In this document: piece by piece, positions 15,027 to 24,107 of the stretch
Layout: the number at the start of each line of letters is the position of its first letter
Numbering within the stretch: the first letter of the stretch is position 1
NCBI RefSeq assembly: GCF_014637795.1
Contig: NZ_BMFD01000022.1
Span: forward strand, 1 to 46,798
Reading direction: 5' to 3'
DNA length: 46,798 bases
Source of the DNA: Belliella aquatica
Lineage (GTDB): Bacteria; Bacteroidota; Bacteroidia; Cytophagales; Cyclobacteriaceae
Made by a program: the position numbers and the translations under genes
The notes under the pieces: generated by a model
Told to the model about the DNA's origin: nothing
Seen by the model: the letters and a program-made list of their open reading frames with translations, nothing else
The model's database searches: none

Positions 15027-16559
15027 ATGATGAAAAAAACACTCAGGTTAATTCTCGGTGATCAATTAAATAGCAAACATTCATGGTTTCAGAACCAATC
15101 TCCAGAGGTTACTTATCTTTTGATGGAAATGAAGCAGGAGACTGATTATGTGAAGCACCATATTCAGAAGGTGGTTGGTTTTTTTCTTGCTATGCGAAAT
15201 TTTTCAAAATCACTGACAGAGACTGGCCATCAGGTGATTTATTTGAATTTAGATGATGAAGAAAATCAGCAAAACCTCGAGACAAATATCAAGAAATTGA
15301 TCCAAGATCAAGGTTTTGAAAAGTTCGAGTATCAATTGCCCGATGAATATCGTCTGGATATGCAGCTAAAAGAATTGTGTGAGCAAATAGCTATCCCTAC
15401 AGAGGCTTTTGACAGCGAGCATTTTTTAACAGAAAGAAACTTCCTCAAAGATTTTTTTAAAGGGAAAAAGACATATTTGATGGAGAGTTTCTACCGAGAG
15501 ATGCGTAGAAAATATGACATCCTGATGGATGGAAAAGAGCCAATCACCGGGAAATGGAATTATGATCATGACAATAGGAATAAATTGAAAGACCCTATTC
15601 TATTGGTTCCGCCAAAAGTCTTCAAAAAAGATGTATCAGAGATTCTTGACTTACTCCAAAAAATGGAAATCAAGACGATCGGAAGTTGTGATCCCAAGCA
15701 CTTTGAATGGCCTGTGAGCAGGGAAGAAAGTTTGGAGCTGATCACTTATTTCTGCCAAAAGTTATTGTCAAGCTTTGGTGAATATCAAGATGCGATGTAC
15801 TCAGGAGATAAATTTCTCTTTCACAGCCGATTGAGTTTTGCGATGAATACCAAAATGCTCTCTCCTCTAGAAGTGGTGCAGGAGGTAGAAAAATACTGGC
15901 TCGCACATCAAGAAACAGTTTCCATAGCGCAGGTAGAAGGCTTTATTAGGCAGATAATTGGCTGGAGAGAGTATATGCGTGGGGTTTATTGGGCAAAAAT
16001 GCCGGAATTCAAGACGATGAATTTTTTCAACCATGACAGAAAGCTTCCCGATTATTTTTGGACTGGAGAGACCAAGATGAGTTGTGTCAAGCATGCTGTC
16101 GATCAATCATTGGAATCAGCTTATGCGCATCACATTCAAAGATTGATGGTCACGGGAAATTTTGCGCTTTTGGCGGGGATTTCTCCAGATGAACTCGATG
16201 AATGGTATCTAGGGATTTACATAGATGCTATCGAGTGGGTAGAAATTACCAACACAAGAGGCATGAGTCAATTTGCTGATGGTGGAATAGTAGGCACCAA
16301 ACCTTACGTTTCTTCCGCTAATTATATCGACAAAATGAGTAATTATTGTAGCGGATGTTTTTATAAAAAAGCCCTGAAAGTGGGAGAAAAAGCTTGTCCT
16401 TTCAATAGTCTTTATTGGCATTTTTATGCAAGAAATGAATCCAAACTTGCCAAAAACCCTAGAATTGGGATGGCGTACAGGACGCTTGCCAAAATGAAAG
16501 ATCAGGAAGCGATCTTGAAGCAAGGAGATTATTATCTAGAAAACATTGAGGATTTATAA
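15027..16559 (+). CDS. Fe-S bacterial cryptochrome/(6-4) photolyase
   Basis: A 510-residue protein of the FeS-BCP class (PF04244, PhrB-like). It begins LRLILGDQLN, typical of the N-terminal antenna domain. The C-terminal FAD domain holds IIGWREYMRGVYW (310-322) and EWVEITNTRGMSQFADGGIVGTKPY. Four cysteines match the 4Fe-4S ligands of Agrobacterium PhrB in spacing: Cys353, Cys441, Cys444 and Cys457. Such enzymes repair (6-4) UV photoproducts with light and bind FAD plus a lumazine-type antenna. The start is the first of two adjacent ATGs (15027 and 15030). It is a single gene. Confidence 0.92.
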   Translation: MMKKTLRLILGDQLNSKHSWFQNQSPEVTYLLMEMKQETDYVKHHIQKVVGFFLAMRNFSKSLTETGHQVIYLNLDDEENQQNLETNIKKLIQDQGFEKFEYQLPDEYRLDMQLKELCEQIAIPTEAFDSEHFLTERNFLKDFFKGKKTYLMESFYREMRRKYDILMDGKEPITGKWNYDHDNRNKLKDPILLVPPKVFKKDVSEILDLLQKMEIKTIGSCDPKHFEWPVSREESLELITYFCQKLLSSFGEYQDAMYSGDKFLFHSRLSFAMNTKMLSPLEVVQEVEKYWLAHQETVSIAQVEGFIRQIIGWREYMRGVYWAKMPEFKTMNFFNHDRKLPDYFWTGETKMSCVKHAVDQSLESAYAHHIQRLMVTGNFALLAGISPDELDEWYLGIYIDAIEWVEITNTRGMSQFADGGIVGTKPYVSSANYIDKMSNYCSGCFYKKALKVGEKACPFNSLYWHFYARNESKLAKNPRIGMAYRTLAKMKDQEAILKQGDYYLENIEDL

Positions 16560-16577
16560 TCCTCAATGTTTTCTAGA
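16535..16577. terminator. 19-bp perfect inverted repeat across the photolyase stop codon
   Basis: TCTAGAAAACATTGAGGAT (16535-16553) and its exact complement (16559-16577) surround loop TTATA. The left arm codes for the last residues of the photolyase. It has no long T-run right after it, only TTTTTT at 16585-16590, so it may act as a transcript-end stabiliser or terminator. Confidence 0.65.
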
Positions 16578-16735
16578 TATATCTGTTTTTTCGCCAGTCG
16601 CTAAACGAAATGGTATGTTTTAAAGCAATTGGTGCACGGATAACTAATCGACTAATAACCCTTGTGCGCCGTGGCGTTGATAACGATCATCCGAAAGATT
16701 ATTTGTGATAAAATCACATACTTGTGTCATTGCGG

Positions 16736-17875
16736 CTAATCATTGCGTTTTATTATTTCAAGCACTTTTTCTTTTGGAAGCGCTTGAATTTTGCGTCCGT
16801 TTTTCCCTTCCATATCTTCAGCAGCAAAAAGTGAATTTATAATTGCCTCTTCTGTGGCTTCTATGGTTGCCAAAAAAAGAGCTGTCATGTCATCATTTCG
16901 GAGCTCTTTTTTCTCAGATAAGCTCATGGACTTTTCTTGATGTGGAATTAGATTTCCAATATAATTTGAAAAGGCTATCACATAATCTCCGGAGCCATTG
17001 GAGGCAATTCCGCCTGTTTTTGCTAAGCCCATCATCGCTCTTTGCGCCATTCTTTTGAGATTCCGCTCTCCTACGGGCGCATCAGTCGCGACGATAATCA
17101 TACACGATCCATCTGCTGATTCAAGTTGATTTCGAAAAGTATATTGCTCGAGTTCTTTGCCTATTGGAGCGCCATTGATCTGCAAGACACCACCAAAGTT
17201 GGTTTGAACCAATACACCTACGGTGTATCCTCCGAGAGGTTTTGGAAGCAGTCGGGAGGAGGTTCCAATCCCACCCTTGAATCCAAAACAAACGGTTCCT
17301 GTGCCAGCGCCTACATTTCCTTCTTCTACAAGAATGGAATTGGCGTTGTTTATAGCTTGAAGAACATCTTCCTTGGTAATATGCATGCCTCTGATGTCAT
17401 TCAAAAAACCATCATTCGTTTCGCCGACTATGGCATTGACAGATTGGACATTTTCATTGCCTGATTGATCAATGGTGTATTGAATCACACCTACGATACC
17501 TGCGGCAACACTCATCGTATTGGTGAGAATTATAGGAGATTCAATATTTCCCAATTCCTCGATTTGGGTTGTTCCTGCTAATTTCCCAAATCCATTTCCA
17601 ACGAAAACTGCGGCAGGTACTTTTTGCTGAAACAAATTCCCTTGGTGCGGAAGAATTGCAGTGACGCCTGTTCTGATATCAGTCCCTTCGATTTTTGTCA
17701 AATGTCCAACACTCACACCTTTTACGTCAAGGATGGAGTTTTTTTGTCCTGGAGACATCACACCGATTTCTATTCCCAAATCCCGTGTTCGATTTTGAGC
17801 TAGTGTGGATTCAAATTGGATAAATAGAATGCTGAATACAGAAAGATACTGAAGTAATCTTTGCGTTAGAACCAT
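16736..17875 (-). CDS. P1-family (DmpA/BapA-like) aminopeptidase, exported
   Basis: A 379-residue protein with a signal peptide (to about residue 27, STLAQ). It belongs to the Ntn-hydrolase peptidase family S58. Autocleavage is expected between Gly256 and Ser257 in ADGSCMIIVATDAPV, with Ser257 as nucleophile. Other DmpA site residues have counterparts: Asn226 in VLVQTN and the serines in GIASNGSGDYVIAF (289-302). Relatives cleave N-terminal D- or beta-amino acids from small peptides. The substrate here is unknown. The gene overlaps the aldehyde dehydrogenase gene by 10 bases, so they are co-transcribed, although their functions are not obviously linked. Confidence 0.9.
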   Translation of the reverse strand: MVLTQRLLQYLSVFSILFIQFESTLAQNRTRDLGIEIGVMSPGQKNSILDVKGVSVGHLTKIEGTDIRTGVTAILPHQGNLFQQKVPAAVFVGNGFGKLAGTTQIEELGNIESPIILTNTMSVAAGIVGVIQYTIDQSGNENVQSVNAIVGETNDGFLNDIRGMHITKEDVLQAINNANSILVEEGNVGAGTGTVCFGFKGGIGTSSRLLPKPLGGYTVGVLVQTNFGGVLQINGAPIGKELEQYTFRNQLESADGSCMIIVATDAPVGERNLKRMAQRAMMGLAKTGGIASNGSGDYVIAFSNYIGNLIPHQEKSMSLSEKKELRNDDMTALFLATIEATEEAIINSLFAAEDMEGKNGRKIQALPKEKVLEIIKRND

Positions 17876-19290
17876 TTCAAAAGAGCTTGGGAGATTTTTT
17901 TACCAATAAAATTATAAGGTGGATAAAGTGACTTTGACGGAATAAAACCAACACGCTGCTCGAGCACCGCTTTTTCATTGCTGAAAGCAAGAAACCCAAA
18001 ATGCCCATGCGCTTTACCTATCCCGGAGTTATTGACACCTCCAAAAGGAAGTTCATTTTGCAGAAAGTGTACAACACAATCATTGACTACGGCACCTCCT
18101 GATGAGGTTTGTATCAAAATCGTGTTTGCTACTTCTTCAGAGTTTGAGAAGATATACAAGGCAAGCGGCTTGGGTTTGTTATTGATATATTGAATAGCCT
18201 CCGTGGTATTTGTATAAGTCATAATCGGAAGGATTGGGCCAAATATTTCCTCCTCCATTACATCCATTTTATCACTCACTTCAGTGAGCACAGTAGGCTC
18301 GAAATAGTTCTCAGCTTCTAGTATTTCCCCGCCAATTACAGCTTTGGCACCTTTGAGAGTAGCATCTTGAAGAAGATTTTTCATTCTCTTCAAATGGCGA
18401 TCGTTGACAATCCGTGCATAATCTTTTGATTGGGATATCCCTTTGTTTTTGGGGTCATACATTTCCTTGATTTTAACTTGTATTGCTTCGATCAGCTCAT
18501 TTTTGATGTTCTCTTGCACCAAGAGATAATCGGGCGCAATGCATGTTTGTCCACAATTCACATATTTACCCCAGACGATTTTAGAAGCTGCATCTTGTAT
18601 ATCTACATGAGAATCAATGATAGCAGGTGACTTTCCACCCAGCTCTAAAGTCACAGAGGTGAGGTTTTCAGCGGCAGCTTTCATCACAATTTTGCCCACG
18701 GCAGGACTTCCAGTGAAGAAAATATGATCAAAAGGCTTAGAAAGTAAATGTTGAGCAACTTCCACCTCTCCTTCAAATACAGCCACTAATTCTGGCTCAA
18801 AAACCTCTTCTATCATCCTTTTTATCAAAGCGGAGGTATGTGGAGTCATTTCTGAGGGTTTGATGATCGCCGTACATCCTGCGGCCAACGCGGACACAAG
18901 TGGACCAATTGCCAAATTGAAAGGATAATTCCATGGGGCAATAATGAGTGTGGTCCCTTTAGGTTCATATTGGATATGGGAATTGCTTCCTAACATAGGT
19001 AAAGGTGTAGAAACCTTCGTTGGTTTCATCCATGACTCAATGTTTTTGATGGCATGCTTGATCTCAGAAGTCACCACAAAAATCTCTGAGGCATCAATTT
19101 CCGGATAAGGTTTTTTGAAGTCAGCAAAGATCCCTTTTCGAATATCTTCCAAGTGAGATTTGATCCAATCTTGCAGTTTTTCTAGTTGCCTGATTCTTTC
19201 GGCAGCAGTGGAGGATCTCAACGAAATTGATTTAGATTTTTGGGAATTGAAGGTGTTGTCTATCGAGAGTGAATTGAATTTTTCAGTCAT
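17866..19290 (-). CDS. aldehyde dehydrogenase (class 3-like)
   Basis: A 474-residue NAD(P)-dependent aldehyde dehydrogenase. Key residues are all present: Asn121 in IAPWNYPFNLA, the cofactor loop FFTGSPAVGK (191-200), general base Glu216 in LELGGKSP, and nucleophile Cys250 in GQTCIAPD. The EEIFGPILP motif and the C-terminal hydrophobic stretch fit the class 3 (fatty or aromatic aldehyde) branch, whose members often sit at membranes. It oxidises a medium- or long-chain aldehyde to the acid; the precise substrate cannot be read. It is the first gene of a two-gene minus-strand unit, divergent from the polysaccharide operon. Confidence 0.92.
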   Translation of the reverse strand: MTEKFNSLSIDNTFNSQKSKSISLRSSTAAERIRQLEKLQDWIKSHLEDIRKGIFADFKKPYPEIDASEIFVVTSEIKHAIKNIESWMKPTKVSTPLPMLGSNSHIQYEPKGTTLIIAPWNYPFNLAIGPLVSALAAGCTAIIKPSEMTPHTSALIKRMIEEVFEPELVAVFEGEVEVAQHLLSKPFDHIFFTGSPAVGKIVMKAAAENLTSVTLELGGKSPAIIDSHVDIQDAASKIVWGKYVNCGQTCIAPDYLLVQENIKNELIEAIQVKIKEMYDPKNKGISQSKDYARIVNDRHLKRMKNLLQDATLKGAKAVIGGEILEAENYFEPTVLTEVSDKMDVMEEEIFGPILPIMTYTNTTEAIQYINNKPKPLALYIFSNSEEVANTILIQTSSGGAVVNDCVVHFLQNELPFGGVNNSGIGKAHGHFGFLAFSNEKAVLEQRVGFIPSKSLYPPYNFIGKKISQALLKWF

Positions 19291-19313
19291 GTAATTTTGA
19301 ATTTATAAGATAT

Positions 19314-19321
19314 AAAAGGTA
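19314..19321 (-). promoter_or_regulatory. possible promoter box of the aldehyde dehydrogenase operon
   Basis: The minus strand reads TACCTTTT, seven of eight positions of TAnnTTTG, 23 bases before the start codon. Confidence 0.35.
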
Positions 19322-19502
19322 GTCATTTTTGAGATTTTTAAAAATTTAAAGCTGAATTTCGCTTGTTTTTTTATTTCATTCGAATCAAATTTTTGCTTTA
19401 ATTTCCTTCCTTTTTTTGCTTCAAAAGTAGGAATTTTTTTTCGTAAAAAATTGGTCAAAACAGAAGTAAGTTTCAAAATAAATATAATGAAATGCTTTTT
19501 AT

Positions 19503-19518
19503 ATACATAAAAATGTAT
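19503..19518. promoter_or_regulatory. ATACAT-AAAA-ATGTAT palindrome upstream of the export operon
   Basis: A perfect 16-bp dyad with 58 bases between it and the first start codon of the export operon. Related copies stand before other units (33510, 42614 and 45168). Confidence 0.5.
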
Positions 19519-19576
19519 CACGTTTACAATTCGCAATGACCGTGCTCTATCGTAAAGGTCAACATATCCCACTACC

Positions 19577-20371
19577 ATGAAAATCTCAATTGTACCATTT
19601 TTAATGCTCGCATTACTTATCAGTAGCTGTGCTAAGAGGAATCTTACCTATTTTAGTGATATAGAACCAAACTCAAACTTCTCCACTCCAATCAAAGAAG
19701 TTTCTCAAGTAAAAATCAAACCCTTCGATAGACTGAAAATAACAGTCAATAGCTCCAGTAGTGAGTCGAATTTACTTTTTAATCGGGGAAGAGTCGTAGA
19801 GAATATTGAGGCTGTAAATACCCTCGATAATCGACAAGAAAGCACAGATCAAAATGTGTATTTAGTAAATGAAGAAGGAATGATTGATTTCCCGATTTTG
19901 GGAGAAATCAAGCTGGGTGGACTGAGTCTCCAAGGAGCAAGAGAAGAATTGAAATTTTTACTCAAATCTCAAGTCAAGGAGCCAAGCGTCAACTTGATGA
20001 TCACCAACTTTAAAGTAACAGTCATCGGTGAGGTCAACAAGCCATCGAGCTTCATCATTGGAACTGACAGAATAAATATTTTCGACGCATTAGGCCTTGC
20101 AGGTGATCTCACGCTTTACGGAAAGAGGGAAAATGTATTGGTCATGCGTGATGTGGATGGCGTTAGGAATGCTTTTAGAGTAGATCTTAATTCTACAAAT
20201 GTACTGAGCTCCCCTTATTATTATTTGGAGCAAAATGATATCGTGTACGTAGAAACTGACAGTCAAAAGGAAAAGGATGCAAAAAATAACTCAACTTTAA
20301 TCACAGTCCTTTCTGTAGCCTCTTCGGTAATAGTTGCAATAATATTCAATTACCAAAATTTATTCAACTAA
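19577..20371 (+). CDS. Wza-like polysaccharide export lipoprotein
   Basis: A 264-residue outer membrane lipoprotein: the signal peptide ends in the lipobox LLISSC, with Cys18 lipidated. A Poly_export domain (about 50-140, with VNEEGMIDFPILGEIKLGGLSL) is followed by one SLBB-type domain (TVIGEVNKPSSFII). A hydrophobic C-terminal segment (about 241-262) could be the membrane-spanning helix, as in Wza. It is smaller than E. coli Wza (about 380 residues), as is usual in Bacteroidota. It should form the outer membrane pore for the polysaccharide and work with the Wzc-like protein encoded one base downstream. It is the first gene of the export operon. Confidence 0.92.
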   Translation: MKISIVPFLMLALLISSCAKRNLTYFSDIEPNSNFSTPIKEVSQVKIKPFDRLKITVNSSSSESNLLFNRGRVVENIEAVNTLDNRQESTDQNVYLVNEEGMIDFPILGEIKLGGLSLQGAREELKFLLKSQVKEPSVNLMITNFKVTVIGEVNKPSSFIIGTDRINIFDALGLAGDLTLYGKRENVLVMRDVDGVRNAFRVDLNSTNVLSSPYYYLEQNDIVYVETDSQKEKDAKNNSTLITVLSVASSVIVAIIFNYQNLFN

Positions 20372-20372
20372 G

Positions 20373-22706
20373 ATGAAAGCTTCAGATGTATTGCTAGACG
20401 GCTTTGGAACGGATGGAAATGAACTCAATCCGCGGAAAACAATAAGAGGATATTTGAAATATAAATGGCTCTTTATAATTGGGGTTCTTTGTGCTTTAGT
20501 ATTCGCAGGGATTTACCTGTTTTATGCTACTCCTCTCTATCAAATTTCGAGTAAAATTGTGATTAGAGATCGAGAAAAAGGAGTGGATTTTTCTGATAAT
20601 CCCTTGATGCAAGAATTGGATAGTTACAGATCTTCCAAAATCATCGACAATGAAATGGAAGTGTTTAAATCTGTTCAGTTGATGGAAAGTGTGTTGGAAG
20701 ACTTAGATATTATGACTTTGGTTTATTCTAAGGATAGGCTTGGGAGAAAAAAAGAATTTTATAAAACTAACAGTCCAATTCTAATCGATTGGTCGAATCG
20801 AGAATGGCAATATGAATTGGATGACGATGAATACAAAGTCTCTATTATCAATGACAATAGTTTTGAACTTGCTGTCGAAGGGACCAAAAAAATTCACCGA
20901 TTTGGGGAAGTGATATCTGGTCATTTTGGAGAATTTACCATTGACTTAAGAGGAGATGTAGTGCTTGACTCCCTTGATAGCAAAAATTTCAGTATCTACT
21001 TCAGAAGTGCAGAAGGTTTGGCAAGAAATTACAGTTCTGCACTCAATGTGGAGCCTACCAACAAGCAGTCTAGTGTCTTGCAAATTTCCAGTTTAGATAA
21101 TATTCCAGAAAGGGGAGTTGCAATCATAGATAATCTGATATTGAAGTACAATTCTCAAACAGAAAATGAAAAAAATCAATCTGCAACCACTGTTGTCTCT
21201 TTTTTGTCTGGGCAGCTCAATACACTAGCTACAGAGATTGATGTCATTGAAAGTGATATCGAAAGGCTGAAAAACCAGAATCAAATTAGCGATTTGGGAA
21301 CAGAAGCAAGACTCTATCTGGAAGGATCCAATCAAAATAGAACTCAAATTTCTGCCTACAGAACTCAAATACAAGTAGTAGAGTCGATTCAAAACCTATT
21401 GAGAAGTACCACATCCGAAGATAGCAAAACAATTCCAAGCTCGCTGACGCTCACAGATGCAGCTTTAGTCAATGCGATTGAAAGCTACAATGAGCTTCAA
21501 AGAGAAAGAGACAGACTTTTAAGGGATGTGCAACCTAACAGTACACTGGTATTGACACTAAATGATAGGATTGCGAGTCAAAGATCCTTTATCATGGAGA
21601 ATTTGAATAACCTTAAGTCTAGTTTGCAAATCGCTACCAGAAATCTTGAGGCAAACTCCTCAAGATTTGAAGGGAGGTCTTCTAGGATCCCTCAGATAGA
21701 GCGAGAGCTTGAAGAAATCACCCGATTGAGATTGAATAAACTCGAGCAATATCAAGATTTGAATAGAAAAAATGAAGAAGCACAGATGTCCTTGGCCGCT
21801 ACTTCCAATTCTTTTTTGAGGATCGTAGATACTGCTAGAGCGTCCTATACGCCTGTCAAACCAAATATTATACTCGTTATCGCATTTGCGATCATTATGG
21901 GATTTGGAATTCCTTTCCTAATTGTATTTATCAAGAACTTTTTCAACAATAAGATTGAAAATAAATCAGAGGTTCAAAACCTTACTGGGCTTTCTGTAAT
22001 TGCAGAAATTTCTAGAGATGAAAATGGTGAAAATCTTGTCTTTTCAGATAAAATCAAATCACCAGTTGCCGAACAATTCAGACTACTCAGGTCCAGCGTA
22101 TTCTCATTGAATAAGGGTAAAGGTAATGGTGTCATCTTGGTAACTTCGAGTGTGTCAGGAGAGGGGAAAACCTTCTGTAGTTTGAACCTAGGAGCGAGCT
22201 TGAATCTCATTGATAAAAAAGTAATAGTACTGGAGTTTGATTTGAGAAAACCCTCTTTACTCAAAAGCTTGAAGATGCCCAAGGAAAAAGAAGGGATTAT
22301 AGAATACCTCACCAACAAAAACCCTGATCTAGACAGCTTGATCAAAAAACATCCTAACCAAGAGAATTTCTATTACATGGGAGCGGGCAAATTAGCTTCA
22401 AACCCTTCCGAAATCATGAGCTTACCTAAGCTTGGGGAGATGATTCAAGAATTGAAGAGTCGATTTGATTATGTTATCATCGATTCATCTCCGGTGGGGA
22501 TGGTTCCAGATGCACTGGCTATCACGAGCTATGCAGATATCACATTGTATGTGGTCAGGTCAAATTATACAACAACAGACCATCTAAGTATACTCTCAAA
22601 TTACGGAATAAAAGAAAGATTGAATAACCCAATGCTTGTCTTAAATGGTATCAGTGTGGCCCATGGCTATGGCTATGGATACGATTATGCCCCAGCTTTA
22701 AACTGA
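20373..22706 (+). CDS. Wzc-like tyrosine autokinase / chain-length regulator
   Basis: A 777-residue inner membrane protein. Wzz-type transmembrane helices are at about 30-51 and 498-520. The periplasmic part has long coiled coils (about 270-310 and 370-470). The cytoplasmic BY-kinase domain shows Walker A SSVSGEGKT (Lys599), Walker A' VLEFDLRKPSL (Asp623) and Walker B VIIDSSPVG (Asp704). The C-terminal tyrosine cluster is short: Tyr766, 768, 770 and 772 in HGYGYGYDYAPALN. It controls polymer length and export through cycles of autophosphorylation, together with Wza and a phosphatase. No Wzb-type phosphatase gene is in this window. Confidence 0.93.
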   Translation: MKASDVLLDGFGTDGNELNPRKTIRGYLKYKWLFIIGVLCALVFAGIYLFYATPLYQISSKIVIRDREKGVDFSDNPLMQELDSYRSSKIIDNEMEVFKSVQLMESVLEDLDIMTLVYSKDRLGRKKEFYKTNSPILIDWSNREWQYELDDDEYKVSIINDNSFELAVEGTKKIHRFGEVISGHFGEFTIDLRGDVVLDSLDSKNFSIYFRSAEGLARNYSSALNVEPTNKQSSVLQISSLDNIPERGVAIIDNLILKYNSQTENEKNQSATTVVSFLSGQLNTLATEIDVIESDIERLKNQNQISDLGTEARLYLEGSNQNRTQISAYRTQIQVVESIQNLLRSTTSEDSKTIPSSLTLTDAALVNAIESYNELQRERDRLLRDVQPNSTLVLTLNDRIASQRSFIMENLNNLKSSLQIATRNLEANSSRFEGRSSRIPQIERELEEITRLRLNKLEQYQDLNRKNEEAQMSLAATSNSFLRIVDTARASYTPVKPNIILVIAFAIIMGFGIPFLIVFIKNFFNNKIENKSEVQNLTGLSVIAEISRDENGENLVFSDKIKSPVAEQFRLLRSSVFSLNKGKGNGVILVTSSVSGEGKTFCSLNLGASLNLIDKKVIVLEFDLRKPSLLKSLKMPKEKEGIIEYLTNKNPDLDSLIKKHPNQENFYYMGAGKLASNPSEIMSLPKLGEMIQELKSRFDYVIIDSSPVGMVPDALAITSYADITLYVVRSNYTTTDHLSILSNYGIKERLNNPMLVLNGISVAHGYGYGYDYAPALN

Positions 22707-22716
22707 AAAAAATAGA

Positions 22717-24096
22717 ATGATCCAGAAAATTAGATCAGGTTTCCAAAAAGTATCAACCTATCTAAATGATGGACAGGAAAGAAGCGTAAAAGCAAAAAAG
22801 AATATCCTGGGGGCTTTATTCATCAGAGGGACGAGTATTTTGATTAGTTTGGCCATGGTTCCTTTGACTATTGACTATGTGAATCCTTCAAGATATGGGA
22901 TTTGGCTTACCTTAAGCTCCATTGTGGGTTGGTTTGCTTTTTTTGATATCGGATTGACGCAAGGATTGAGAAACAAATTTGCAGAAGCGCTAGCTGAGGG
23001 GAACAAAGAACAAGCTAAGATATATGTCTCTACCACATATGCCTCCTTGGCTCTGATTTTCTTTTTGGTATGGCTTGTCTTTCTATTTACTAATAGTTTT
23101 CTAGACTGGAGTTCGATATTGAAGGTGGATTCAGCAATGGTAACTGAACTGTCCATCTTGGTTGTAATCGTATTTACTTACTTCTGTCTTCAATTTATTC
23201 TTAAGACAGTCACCTCTATCCTGACTGCAGATCAACAACCTGCCAAAGCAAGTTTCATTGAGCTTATTGGTCAATTTATTTCTTTGCTATCGATCATTTT
23301 CTTGGTCGTTTTTACAGAAGGATCCTTGATTAATTTGGGTTTGGCTCTTTGCATCAGTCCGATCATGGTTTTGTTGGTGGCCAACTATGTGCTCTTCAGT
23401 GGAAAATATAAAGAATTCAAGCCAAGCATTGCAGCGGTTGATTTTAAGCATGCAAAAAGCTTATTCCAACTAGGCGGAAAATTCTTCATTATTCAGATTG
23501 CAGCGATCATCCAATATGAATCTGCTAACATTATCATAGCACGGAATTTCTCTACTACTGATGTGACAGCTTTTAATATTGTGCATCGGTATTTTGGTGT
23601 GATCAACATGGCTTTTGCCATCTTCTTGACACCCTTTTGGTCTGCTTCTACGGAGGCGTTTTTGAGAAAAGATTTTCAGTGGATAAAGAGCAGCATCAAT
23701 AAGTATAATAAGCTCAATGTCTTGTTGTTTTTCGTGGGTCTTGTGATGTTGTATTTCGCTCAGGATATCTATGACTTGTGGTTGGGAAAGGGGACGATTC
23801 AGATTGATTTTCAGCTTTCTTTATGGGGTTTTGTCTTCTTTACCTTATTCATCTTTGGGAGCAAATATGTATCCTTTTTGAATGGAATCAGTGCCTTGAG
23901 AATTCAATTTTGGTCAAGTGTATTTAGTCCCATCCTCTACATTTTTATTGCGATTACACTTATAGGTCAATTTGAAATGGGGGTTAGCGCCTTGTTTATA
24001 GCAGCGATTATTGCAAATGTGAACGGAGTCATCTTGGCACCACTGCAATATTATATGGTAGTGGAAAAAAAGAAAAAAGGATTTTGGTTAAAATAA
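22717..24096 (+). CDS. Wzx-type oligosaccharide flippase
   Basis: A 459-residue integral membrane protein with about 12-14 predicted helices; it opens with the typical LGALFIRGTSILISLAMVPLT and YGIWLTLSSIVGWFAFFDIGL, the family's N-terminal signature. It belongs to the MATE/MVF-like polysaccharide transporter group and should move the undecaprenyl-linked repeat unit across the inner membrane. The gene begins 10 bases after the kinase gene and ends with a Lys-rich tail (EKKKKGFWLK). No catalytic motif is expected. Confidence 0.9.
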   Translation: MIQKIRSGFQKVSTYLNDGQERSVKAKKNILGALFIRGTSILISLAMVPLTIDYVNPSRYGIWLTLSSIVGWFAFFDIGLTQGLRNKFAEALAEGNKEQAKIYVSTTYASLALIFFLVWLVFLFTNSFLDWSSILKVDSAMVTELSILVVIVFTYFCLQFILKTVTSILTADQQPAKASFIELIGQFISLLSIIFLVVFTEGSLINLGLALCISPIMVLLVANYVLFSGKYKEFKPSIAAVDFKHAKSLFQLGGKFFIIQIAAIIQYESANIIIARNFSTTDVTAFNIVHRYFGVINMAFAIFLTPFWSASTEAFLRKDFQWIKSSINKYNKLNVLLFFVGLVMLYFAQDIYDLWLGKGTIQIDFQLSLWGFVFFTLFIFGSKYVSFLNGISALRIQFWSSVFSPILYIFIAITLIGQFEMGVSALFIAAIIANVNGVILAPLQYYMVVEKKKKGFWLK

Positions 24097-24107
24097 ACGA
24101 CTTGAAA

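Noticed and set aside
16578-16735. Possible RNA element with CTAAT-CGA-CTAAT repeats between photolyase and P1 peptidase genes
   Set aside because: The repeats are short, there is no stable fold or promoter-terminator pair, and the stretch is short 3' flank of convergent genes.
19303-19578. Minus-strand ORF of 91 residues between the aldehyde dehydrogenase and Wza-like genes
   Set aside because: It starts over the Wza-like start codon, fills the divergent promoter region and the 16-bp motif, and shows no family-like pattern; low-complexity A/T-rich coding is the likely cause.
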